NCBI GenBank assembly: GCA_023391105.1
Contig: JAEWBO010000041.1
Location: 1-64,000 of the forward strand
Length of the DNA: 64,000 nucleotides
Source: Bacillota bacterium
GTDB taxonomy: Bacteria; Bacillota; Clostridia; Christensenellales; SZUA-584
Direction of reading: 5' to 3'
Made by a program: the position numbers and the translations under genes. The notes beneath the pieces were generated by a model. That model was not told the origin of the DNA, did no database searches, and saw only the letters and a list, made by a program, of their open reading frames with translations. Below, one piece after another: positions 35,464 through 42,564 of the stretch (the first letter of the stretch is position 1; every line of letters starts with the position of its first letter).

Positions 35464-35509
35464 TTGTGAAAAAATTAATAAAGTTTTTGTGAAGAAATTT
35501 ATAAAGTTC
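35464..35509 (-). promoter_or_regulatory. Tandem 23-bp repeat, two further Rex-box-like sites
   Basis: Two 23-base units (35464-35486 and 35487-35509) differ at 3 positions. Each begins with TTGTGAA-N4 followed by TTAATAA or TTTATAA, i.e. 12 of 14 fixed positions of TTGTGAA-N4-TTCACAA. They lie upstream of both candidate hydC promoters. Confidence 0.5.
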
Positions 35510-35546
35510 GGAGAATGACATTCCAATGGAATACTTTTAGAAAAGA

Positions 35547-36236
35547 TTAGATAGTGTTAACAAGATTTATAAAATCTTTCGCGTTTGCAATGCCGCAAAG
35601 CATTTCAACCGGCTCTGATATGGCTCCGAGTTCATGTGCATCGGAGGAGTGCAGTATTTTGAGCCCGGTGTCTAAATGGGGGCAAGGCAGACTCTTGGCC
35701 ACTTCCACACAGCCGAAAAGTTTGGGCGGAAGAAACCCTAGGTTCGCCAGCAACGAAAACGAATCGCGGTTGATATGGGCGGGCACAGCGCAACCGCCCG
35801 CATCTTTGGCCATGCGCACGATGTCGTCCAGCGAAAAGGGAACAGCCTGAAGCAGCAGCTTGCTGAGCGTCCCTTTTATATTATCGAGCTCGTCCATCAC
35901 AATCTGATTACCGAAAATATCCGGCCTGTTCTGTATATCGGGCAAAGCGTCATACAGCGTTTCGCCGAACGCGACCGCCGCGTCTGTATCCGAAAAATAG
36001 GTGAGCACGTGGACTTCCTCACTTGTGCTGACTTCGATACCGGGTATGAAAATAAGGCCATATGCGGCGGCGGCCTTGGCCATCGCATGCAGATTGTGTG
36101 CGGCGTTGTGATCTGTGAGCGCGATGATAGAGAGTCCCTTTAAATGTGCCATGCCAGCAATATTTGCAGGCGTCATATCATCCGAGGCACAGGGGGAGAG
36201 GCAGGAGTGGATGTGCAGGTCATAATAACGCTTCAT
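35547..36236 (-). CDS. PHP-domain phosphoesterase
   Basis: 229 residues. Metal-binding PHP motifs: DLHIHSCLSPC, ALTDHNAAHN, a conserved GIEVSTSEEVHVL, PAHINR and SSDAHELG near the C-terminus. The family includes phosphatases and nucleases; close relatives in Clostridia occur beside hydrogenase regulatory genes. It overlaps the preceding DRTGG gene by 4 bases and ends this operon; 180 bases later hydC starts. Confidence 0.85.
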   Translation of the reverse strand: MKRYYDLHIHSCLSPCASDDMTPANIAGMAHLKGLSIIALTDHNAAHNLHAMAKAAAAYGLIFIPGIEVSTSEEVHVLTYFSDTDAAVAFGETLYDALPDIQNRPDIFGNQIVMDELDNIKGTLSKLLLQAVPFSLDDIVRMAKDAGGCAVPAHINRDSFSLLANLGFLPPKLFGCVEVAKSLPCPHLDTGLKILHSSDAHELGAISEPVEMLCGIANAKDFINLVNTI

Positions 36237-36577
36237 GACTGCGTCACTTCACCGATTCCCAGCTTATCAAGCGCAAGCGCCACGCCATATGATGAGCAGG
36301 GAGCGCTGATGATCGTGACATCCTTGTCACGTGCGGCGGCCAGCGTTTCTTCAGAAACGGCGATATTTTCAGGAACGATGACACAGGCGCAGCCCGTGAG
36401 CGTCGCCACAGCGACCACGTTGAGGTGAGCCTGCACGGTGACCCAGGCGGTGCCGCTTTCAGCATGCGCCATCACACAGCTTAGCAGGTCACATATATAA
36501 GCGGAAGAAATGGTTTCATCCGCGCCTTCCGTGAGAATCTTCCAATTTGTTTGCTGTATCAGATCTTTGACTGTCAT
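36233..36577 (-). CDS. DRTGG-domain-like small protein (copy 2)
   Basis: 114 residues. Similar in layout to the 116-residue protein at 38361: ISSAYICDLLSCVMAH aligns with the region GCGADLMSDVLAFAK, and DVTIISAPCSSYGVA with GVTILCSDYTLYEA. DRTGG domains form nucleotide- or ligand-binding modules in Pta and other proteins. Here the domain stands alone. Its stop overlaps the PHP gene and its start abuts the HydS-like stop, so all are translated together. Role unknown; a signalling partner is likely from context. Confidence 0.7.
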   Translation of the reverse strand: MTVKDLIQQTNWKILTEGADETISSAYICDLLSCVMAHAESGTAWVTVQAHLNVVAVATLTGCACVIVPENIAVSEETLAAARDKDVTIISAPCSSYGVALALDKLGIGEVTQS

Positions 36578-37885
36578 CTATCTGTCTCCTATTTTGTCTT
36601 TTCCAGTGAGTTCGACCATTTGCTCCGCAAGGCTTGTGACCTTATCACGCAGTTTAAACACGCAGTCCATCTCTTTGGCATCGCCGAGCACGATATCTTC
36701 GGCCATCGCGTGGCACGAGGGGGAGCCGCATGATCCGCAATCAAGACCCGGCAGGCGCTTGGCGATTTCCTCAATCGCTTCAAGCTTCCTCATCGCTGTG
36801 ACCATATCTGCATCGATTTTCATCACAGGCCGCGCTTTGATCGGCTGGCGGAAATTGACCGTGCCGTCATCGATATACTTCTGTGCATAATCACAGGACG
36901 GGCCGGAGTGCTCTATCTTGGCGGAAAGCGCTTTGATGCGCGTCCGCGCCACAAATGGGTTTTCAAATGTGAGCGGCCCGCCGACGCAGCCGCCGGGGCA
37001 CGCGAGCCCTTCAAAGTATTGCAGGTCGGAAAGCTTTAAGTTTTCAATCTCCTCAAGCACCTTGATGACGTTGTCGATTCCGTCCACAGCGAGTGAATTC
37101 GTGATGCCCGCGGCCGCGGCTTCGCCGCCCGAATTCGCCCAACCCACGCCGTATATCGATGCCGTCGCACCTCCGGACGTGACGACGCCGGGCTTTTTGA
37201 GCTGACCGGCAAGCAACCCGTATATATCGATCACAGAAAACGCACCGTCCACGCTGCTCTTATCAATGCCATAAGGGTTCTTGATGCTTGTCATCTTGGC
37301 AGGGCAGGGTGTAATAAAAAATGTACCGATATCCTTTTGACCGACACCGTATTTTTTGGCATATTCGCGTTTGGCCACCGATGCGGCCACCTCCATGGGA
37401 GACAGCAGGTCGATGATGTTGTCGATGAGATTTGGAAAACGCACCTGTATCAGTCGAACGATCGCCGGACATGCCGATGAGATGATGGGTAGGTTTTTCT
37501 TTCCCTGCATCTTCTCCTGTATGGCGCAGCTTACGATATCCGCGCCGCTTGCCACCTCATACACATCGTCGAAGCCCATGAGCTTAAGACCCATCACCAC
37601 ACGGTCGATGCTGGACAAATTTTTGAACTGTCCATAGAGCGCGGGCGCGGGCAGCGCGATTTTATACTTGAATCGACCGATGCCCGAAAAAGGATCGGTA
37701 TACGCGATTTTCGCGTGATAAGGACAAACGCGGATGCATTCACCGCAGTCAATGCAACGCTCCGCGATGATCTGTGCTTTTCCGCCACGCACGCGAATGG
37801 CTTCGGTGGGGCAGTGCTTGATACAATTGGTGCAGCCCTTGCACTTGTCTCGGTCTAGCCGCACTGAATGAAAATATGTATTCAT
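36578..37885 (-). CDS. HydS-like (putatively sensory) [FeFe]-hydrogenase
   Basis: 435 residues. Two ferredoxin clusters (Cys15/18/21/25; 44/47/50/54), then an H-cluster domain with SSACPA (136-141), TPCPAK (Cys194) and GLACPGGC (Cys296, 300). Ala138 takes the place of the Cys that relays protons in catalytic enzymes, as in Thermotoga HydS. A C-terminal FeS domain has Cys383, 386, 391 and 408 (LDCGSCGSPSCHAM). No PAS domain follows. By family knowledge such group C/D hydrogenases are thought to sense H2 or redox state. Cotranscription with ATPase, DRTGG and PHP genes fits signalling. Confidence 0.85.
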   Translation of the reverse strand: MNTYFHSVRLDRDKCKGCTNCIKHCPTEAIRVRGGKAQIIAERCIDCGECIRVCPYHAKIAYTDPFSGIGRFKYKIALPAPALYGQFKNLSSIDRVVMGLKLMGFDDVYEVASGADIVSCAIQEKMQGKKNLPIISSACPAIVRLIQVRFPNLIDNIIDLLSPMEVAASVAKREYAKKYGVGQKDIGTFFITPCPAKMTSIKNPYGIDKSSVDGAFSVIDIYGLLAGQLKKPGVVTSGGATASIYGVGWANSGGEAAAAGITNSLAVDGIDNVIKVLEEIENLKLSDLQYFEGLACPGGCVGGPLTFENPFVARTRIKALSAKIEHSGPSCDYAQKYIDDGTVNFRQPIKARPVMKIDADMVTAMRKLEAIEEIAKRLPGLDCGSCGSPSCHAMAEDIVLGDAKEMDCVFKLRDKVTSLAEQMVELTGKDKIGDR

Positions 37886-37934
37886 GTTACGCCGCCTTTT
37901 GATACCACTCCTTTATTAGTAATAAGTGGTACAC

Positions 37935-38357
37935 TTAATTAATGTTAAACCGCATGTTTAAACACGTTCCAGTCGTATCCGAACGGATAGAAAAGTCGTC
38001 GCTGTTCTTTTTTATATTGGGAAGCCCCATGCCGGCACCAAAGCCCATCATGCGCACATCGGATGACGCTGTGGAATAGCCCTCCCGCATGGCCATGTCG
38101 ATATCGGCGATGCCGGGACCCGTATCTTCACAGCAAAGCGCAATGGCGTCGGGGGAGATCTGCACTGACATCACACCCCCGTGACTGTGTATGATCATGT
38201 TGAGCTCGGCTTCATACGATGCGATGGTGACGCGACGTGTCAGCGCAGGGTCTATACCGATCATCCTTAATATGCTTTTGATTTTTGCCGAAGCTTCGCC
38301 CGCCGATGCAAAATCACCGGCTGTGATATCGAATGATTCCTTGAAAACATCTGCCAT
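37935..38357 (-). CDS. RsbW-like anti-sigma-type ATP-binding protein
   Basis: 140 residues of the GHKL fold typical of SpoIIAB/RsbW kinases: N box ASYEAELNMIIHSHGG, G1 CEDTGPGIADID, G2 MGFGAGMGLPNIKK, ending in RFNIN. The N-box Asn is present. Such proteins phosphorylate anti-anti-sigma factors or act on other partners; no STAS protein or sigma factor is encoded next to it. It lies 3 bases after a DRTGG gene and 49 bases before the HydS-like gene. Confidence 0.85.
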   Translation of the reverse strand: MADVFKESFDITAGDFASAGEASAKIKSILRMIGIDPALTRRVTIASYEAELNMIIHSHGGVMSVQISPDAIALCCEDTGPGIADIDMAMREGYSTASSDVRMMGFGAGMGLPNIKKNSDDFSIRSDTTGTCLNMRFNIN

Positions 38358-38360
38358 AGG

Positions 38361-38711
38361 CTACAACCTGCCGCACGGAGGGAGGCCGTCTTGATAGAGC
38401 CGTCCGCACGCCTCGTATAATGTGTAGTCAGAACAAAGAATGGTCACGCCTGTTTGTCTGGCGAGCTCACAGATGTCCTCGGTGGGTTTTTTCCCGCGCA
38501 CAAAAGCAATACAGAGCACATCGAGCATTTCCGCTGTCCGGATCACATGTTGGTTGACCATGCCGGTTAATAGTATGCTGCCATGCTTGGCGAATGCCAG
38601 CACATCGCTCATAAGATCGGCTCCGCAGCCCGAGCTTAAGGTCTTGTCCAAATTTTCTTCACCGCAAATTGGGGCGGCCCCCAACGCAGCGGCTGCTTGT
38701 GCTATTGTCAT
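38361..38711 (-). CDS. DRTGG-domain protein (copy 1)
   Basis: 116 residues consisting of one DRTGG-type domain: SGCGADLMSDVLAFAKHGSI, LLTGMVNQHVIRTAEMLDV, and the end CSDYTLYEACGRLY. First gene of the hydrogenase-signalling set; GGAGG precedes the ATG. The SPOR-domain gene ends 47 bases upstream on the same strand, so transcription may run through. Ligand unknown. Confidence 0.8.
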   Translation of the reverse strand: MTIAQAAAALGAAPICGEENLDKTLSSGCGADLMSDVLAFAKHGSILLTGMVNQHVIRTAEMLDVLCIAFVRGKKPTEDICELARQTGVTILCSDYTLYEACGRLYQDGLPPCGRL

Positions 38712-38734
38712 ATACGTCGTCCTCCATCGTTAAT

Positions 38735-38769
38735 CTGCTTATATTTAGCTGCTTATGTTTAGCTGCTTA
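38735..38769 (-). repeat. 14-bp tandem repeat before the hydrogenase-signalling genes
   Basis: CTGCTTA occurs three times with exact 14-base period (38735, 38749, 38763), two full units differing by one base. It spans the stop of the SPOR gene and the short gap before the DRTGG gene. It could be an operator or a slippage product. Confidence 0.6.
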
Positions 38770-39664
38770 ACTCGTTTAAAAATGTCGAATAATCTACTAC
38801 GATGCCGATAATATTATACTTCAAACCGGAAGAAAAATCTACGGCTGTGACACCGGCAGACAAAGGAATGTTATCAAGAGCGGTGCAGAAGCGATCCATA
38901 TAGGCGGTTAATTTTTTCGTGGCGTCGGTTTGCGAGGTGACGACGCTTTTGTAATTATCCACCACGGTATGCGCATTGGCTTTAAGCGCAGTGATGCTGT
39001 CGTCCACATTGGTGCCCTTGTCGGCGTCATAAATAATCTGCTGCAAATTTTTCACCGTATCAGATACGAGGGCAAAGCAGGATTTGATGGCATCAATCTG
39101 TGTCTGTTCGGCACCCACCTTAAACTCAAGCGCACCCGATTCGAGCTTGAATACTGTGCTGACAATGCCCTGTGCATCCAGCTCTGTCTTCACACTCTGC
39201 GCGTCCGTCTCGCTCGTATATCCGGCGATGAGCGCGCGGTAAAGGTTGCCGTCAAATGCGACAAAACCGGCTCCGCCCCGCGCAATGATCTCGGCTGCCG
39301 CAGCTTTTGCGTTGGTCTCATCCGAAAAAGCGCCCGCCTGCAGCGTGTATAATGCAATGCTGCTCACTGTAATCTGTTCTTCGGCATGCTCGCCTGATGT
39401 TTCGGGCAGACTGACAGCCTGAACAGTGCCCGCCGGTGCAGCGCTTTGCAAAGCATCAGGGGTGGATGTGTCTTCGGGTGTGGCAGCAATGGCCGTGGGA
39501 TTGCTGTTGAAGACGGGGTTGATCACATTTTCGGCAAGCCATCCGCCCGCCGCCCCGGCAGACACAAAATAGACGGTGATGCCGAGTATAATTGCCACCA
39601 GTATCAGATTACCATAATGCTTCTTCTTTTTGGGCGGTTGGGACATCATTCGTGAGTATCTCAT
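38759..39664 (-). CDS. SPOR-domain membrane protein
   Basis: 301 residues. Basic N-terminus (PPKKKKHYG), one membrane helix about 19-40, a Pro/Thr/Ala-rich linker, then a SPOR domain (about 103-180; YTLQAGAFSDETNAKAAAAEIIARGG…YRALIAGY). SPOR domains bind denuded peptidoglycan glycans. The C-terminal 110 residues are helical and unassigned. It may act in division or sporulation; no neighbouring gene fixes this. Promoter not identified; CTCC (minus-strand GGAG) precedes the start. Confidence 0.85.
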   Translation of the reverse strand: MRYSRMMSQPPKKKKHYGNLILVAIILGITVYFVSAGAAGGWLAENVINPVFNSNPTAIAATPEDTSTPDALQSAAPAGTVQAVSLPETSGEHAEEQITVSSIALYTLQAGAFSDETNAKAAAAEIIARGGAGFVAFDGNLYRALIAGYTSETDAQSVKTELDAQGIVSTVFKLESGALEFKVGAEQTQIDAIKSCFALVSDTVKNLQQIIYDADKGTNVDDSITALKANAHTVVDNYKSVVTSQTDATKKLTAYMDRFCTALDNIPLSAGVTAVDFSSGLKYNIIGIVVDYSTFLNELSS

Positions 39665-39729
39665 ATTTCTCCTCCGTATTTAAGTTGGAATCTCTTTCAA
39701 ATATATGAGAGCACGGGGACAAATATGAA

Positions 39730-39753
39730 AAGGCTCCGGAACTCCGAAGCCTT
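39730..39753 (-). terminator. Terminator after degV
   Basis: AAGGCTCCGG / CCGAAGCCTT with loop AACT, followed on the minus strand by TTTTCATATTTG. The right arm is part of a 14-mer CTCCGAAGCCTTGA that recurs at 39804-39817. Confidence 0.6.
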
Positions 39754-39835
39754 GAGCTTGTCGAAAAACATGGTTTTCCGCCAGTTATATTTTATATAGG
39801 AACCTCCGAAGCCTTGAAACTTATGTTTTGAGCTT

Positions 39836-40699
39836 TTATCTCGTTTTGCCCATGAAGAACAGAGCGATGGTGCCGGGGCCCGCATGCGCGCCGATCACAG
39901 CACCGAGGGGATTTATCATAATCTCGCCGACCTCAGGGAAACGATTCTTAACCATGGATGCAAGCCTCTCCGCTGCTTCAAGGTCGTCGCCGTGGCTGAT
40001 GAATATGGTCTGGCCTTCCGGTTTATATATGTATTCTTCCATTTTCTCAAGCAGACACTTGAGCGCGCGTTTTCTGCCCTGCTCTTTTTCCCTTGGAATG
40101 AGATGTCCTTCGTAGTCGACATTGAGCACCGGCTTGATGTGAAGCAGGCTTCCCACAAACGCTGCTGCGCCTGTCACGCGTCCGCCGCGTCGCAGATGGC
40201 TCAGGCTGTCTACTGTGAACCAGTGGTTAAGCCCCAATTTGTTGGCCTCCGCCCACATGGCGACCTCGTCGATGGATTTTCCTTCGTCGCGCATTTTTAC
40301 GGCATAATCCACAAGCAGACCCTGCCCAAGCGAAGCGCAAAGCGAATCGATCACGACGATCTTGCGGTCGGGGTATTTGCTGCGCATGTCCTGGGCCACC
40401 AGATTCAAATTGTTATAGCTTCCGGACAGACCGGAGGAAAAAGCGATATACAAGAGGTCTCTGCCCGAGGAAAGCACCTTTTCAAAATCCGGAATGATAT
40501 CCGCGGGGTTAAGCTGTGATGTGGTGGGCAGCTTGCCGTCGCGTTCTAAGTCAAAGAACGTTTTGGTGTCCATATCCCCGTCCTTATATTCCTTGTGGTC
40601 GAGCATATACGAAAACTTCAAAATGAGCAATTTGTGTTTCTCGATATAAGACTTGGGCAGATCCGATGTGGAACATGTGCCGATAACAAAGCTAGACAT
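39836..40699 (-). CDS. DegV-family fatty-acid-binding protein
   Basis: 287 residues. Typical DegV features are CSTSDLPKSYIEKH near the start, LPTTSQLNPADI, AFSSGLSGSYNN (lipid carboxylate site), DSLCASLGQGLLV and HLRRGGRVTGAAA, ending with HAGPGTIALFF. Such proteins (FakB type) hold a fatty acid for phosphorylation by FakA. GGGAGGG precedes the ATG. Single gene with its own promoter and terminator. Confidence 0.93.
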   Translation of the reverse strand: MSSFVIGTCSTSDLPKSYIEKHKLLILKFSYMLDHKEYKDGDMDTKTFFDLERDGKLPTTSQLNPADIIPDFEKVLSSGRDLLYIAFSSGLSGSYNNLNLVAQDMRSKYPDRKIVVIDSLCASLGQGLLVDYAVKMRDEGKSIDEVAMWAEANKLGLNHWFTVDSLSHLRRGGRVTGAAAFVGSLLHIKPVLNVDYEGHLIPREKEQGRKRALKCLLEKMEEYIYKPEGQTIFISHGDDLEAAERLASMVKNRFPEVGEIMINPLGAVIGAHAGPGTIALFFMGKTR

Positions 40700-40723
40700 A
40701 GCCTTTCCCTCCCTTTTTTGGTC

Positions 40724-40752
40724 ATTTTATTATGACTTCATTGAATTATCAA
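40724..40752 (-). promoter_or_regulatory. Promoter of the degV gene
   Basis: Minus strand TTGATA (40752-40747), 17-base spacer, TAAAAT (40729-40724). Confidence 0.65.
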
Positions 40753-40844
40753 GAGATAGAACGGTTATTAATACTTTTGTCATATATAAACATCAACAAC
40801 GTAGATAGGTAGAGTTAAACTAGATTGTCTTATTCAATGTATCC

Positions 40845-40891
40845 GACGGACAAACATTTCTCGTTCCATTTTATTGAGATGTTTGTCCGTC
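40845..40891 (-). repeat. Perfect 13-bp inverted repeat at the end of the glutaredoxin-like gene (copy 2)
   Basis: GACGGACAAACAT (40845-40857) and ATGTTTGTCCGTC (40879-40891) with a 21-base loop containing (minus strand) AATGGAA. One arm encodes the last residues of the glutaredoxin-like protein. There is no T-run, so it is not a simple terminator. Related to the hairpin at 5908-5954. Confidence 0.7.
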
Positions 40892-41146
40892 TCCATAATA
40901 GCAATCATTTAAAGCAGCCATGACAATATCCATGGTCGGATTGCCTTCAAAGAACAGCACGCCGCCGCAGTAAAATGCGGGCACGAGTTCATGACGGTAA
41001 GGCTCGGCCTGCTCGCTTTTGTCGTGTACATATTGAATATCAAGGGAAAAATACTTCGGATGCATATCCAACGCCCGTTTAAGGAACATTTTGGCCTTTT
41101 TACAATATCCGCAGCCATCACCATAGAGCAGTGTGAGTTGTTTCAT
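40871..41146 (-). CDS. Small glutaredoxin/thioredoxin-like protein
   Basis: 91 residues. CGYC (Cys12, Cys15) in a GDGCGYCKKAKMFL context after a beta strand, and LVPAFYCGGVLFFEG with the cis-Pro of the fold. Probably a thiol-disulfide oxidoreductase of the cytoplasm; target unknown. The C-terminal codons form part of an inverted repeat. GGGGG-type ribosome site before the ATG. Confidence 0.75.
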   Translation of the reverse strand: MKQLTLLYGDGCGYCKKAKMFLKRALDMHPKYFSLDIQYVHDKSEQAEPYRHELVPAFYCGGVLFFEGNPTMDIVMAALNDCYYGDGQTSQ

Positions 41147-41267
41147 TATTATCCCCCCTAATATTGAATATATGAAAGAAGATACTTAGATGTGTGAGTT
41201 CCTTAAAACAAACTTACATTGATGCAATAATATTTTCGCAATCATGCAAAAAACCATTCAAATCTAG

Positions 41268-41296
41268 TTGTAAAGCCGAATATAATATGATAATAT
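41268..41296 (+). promoter_or_regulatory. Promoter of the aminotransferase / citrate synthase pair
   Basis: TTGTAA (41268-41273), 17-base spacer, TAATAT (41291-41296), in AT-rich sequence. Confidence 0.5.
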
Positions 41297-41360
41297 ACAA
41301 TCAAATGAAGGTTTTGATTATCCAATATGCAAAATAAGCTAAACCAATGGAGGTTTTTAC

Positions 41361-42548
41361 ATGATATTTTCTAGCAAAGCAGTCAACATAGCGCCTTCGG
41401 TGACGCTTAAAATTACCGCGATGGCTAAAAAGCTTAGACAGGAAGGCCGCGATGTCGTGGGCTTTGGCGCGGGCGAGCCCGATTTTGATACGCCTGAGAA
41501 TATAAAGAATGCCGCAAAAAAGGCGCTTGATATGGGACTTACGCGCTACACGCCCGCTTCAGGATCTATGGAGCTGCGCACCGCAATTGCAAAACGGCTT
41601 AATGGCAAATATGGTCTTGAATATGCGCCCGAAGATATCATTGTCTCAAATGGCGCGAAGCATTCATTATTTAATGTTTTTGCAGCTATTTTAAATCCCG
41701 GCGATGAGGTCATTATTCCCTCGCCTTATTGGCTCACATATCCTGAGCTCGTCCTTATGTCGGACGGCGTTCCTGTCTACATTGAAACGGGCGAAAGCTT
41801 TAAGGCGACGGCGGATCAGATTCGTGCCGCAATCACGGATAAGACGAAAGCATTGATACTGAACTCGCCCTCCAACCCCTGCGGCTGCGTTTATACGCGA
41901 AGCGAGCTTGAGCAAATCGCCAAGGTGGCGGTGGAAGCCGGTATCTTTGTCGTATCCGACGAGATCTATGATGAGCTCATCTATGAAGGCGAGCATGTGA
42001 GCATCGCTTCGCTGGGCAAAGAAATAAAGGATTTGACCATTCTCGTCAACGGTATGTCCAAAACATACGCGATGACAGGCTGGCGTATCGGATATACCGC
42101 CAGTGTGCGCGAGCTTGCAAAGGTGATGGGCGCTTACCAATCTCACGCGGCGTCCAACCCGAACTCCGTTGCGATGTATGCCAGCATTGAAGCGCTTGAG
42201 GGTCCGCAGGATCAGGTGAGGCAAATGAAAGAGGTTTTCGACAAGCGCCGGAAACTGCTGTGCGGCCTTATTAATGATATAGACGGCGTATCTTGCGAGG
42301 TGCCCGGCGGCGCGTTCTATGTAATGATGAATATATCGGCGTTGATCGGCAAGAAATATGACGGCATTGAGATCACAGGATCGTTAGCGTTTTCGGAGCT
42401 GCTGCTTGAGCAAACGCTGACCGCTGTGGTGCCCGGCGTGGCCTTTGGCGCAGACAATTACGTGCGTTTAAGCTATGCTGTAAGTGAAGAGAATATTAAA
42501 AAAGGGCTTGAGAGGATTAAAGAATTTGTTTCAGTGCTTAAGCTATGA
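41361..42548 (+). CDS. Aspartate aminotransferase-like class I aminotransferase
   Basis: PLP enzyme of 395 residues, subgroup I-beta (AspB/PatA-like). GFGAGEPDFDTP, Asn-Pro-Cys in NSPSNPCGCVY, the PLP Lys234 in GMSKTYAMTGWRIGY, and Arg near VRLSYAVS are visible. Most likely transaminates aspartate with 2-oxoglutarate. Only 16 bases separate it from the following citrate-synthase-like gene, which would use the oxaloacetate made by this reaction (inference). GGAGG precedes the ATG. Confidence 0.9.
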   Translation: MIFSSKAVNIAPSVTLKITAMAKKLRQEGRDVVGFGAGEPDFDTPENIKNAAKKALDMGLTRYTPASGSMELRTAIAKRLNGKYGLEYAPEDIIVSNGAKHSLFNVFAAILNPGDEVIIPSPYWLTYPELVLMSDGVPVYIETGESFKATADQIRAAITDKTKALILNSPSNPCGCVYTRSELEQIAKVAVEAGIFVVSDEIYDELIYEGEHVSIASLGKEIKDLTILVNGMSKTYAMTGWRIGYTASVRELAKVMGAYQSHAASNPNSVAMYASIEALEGPQDQVRQMKEVFDKRRKLLCGLINDIDGVSCEVPGGAFYVMMNISALIGKKYDGIEITGSLAFSELLLEQTLTAVVPGVAFGADNYVRLSYAVSEENIKKGLERIKEFVSVLKL

Positions 42549-42564
42549 AAGGGGATAGAATCAT

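Noticed and set aside
34335..38711. Toxin-antitoxin or phage-defence module made of small genes
   Set aside because: The small genes are DRTGG, GHKL ATPase and ferredoxin-like families tied to hydrogenase genes; nothing suggests toxin or nuclease pairs, apart from the PHP domain, which fits this context in other Clostridia.
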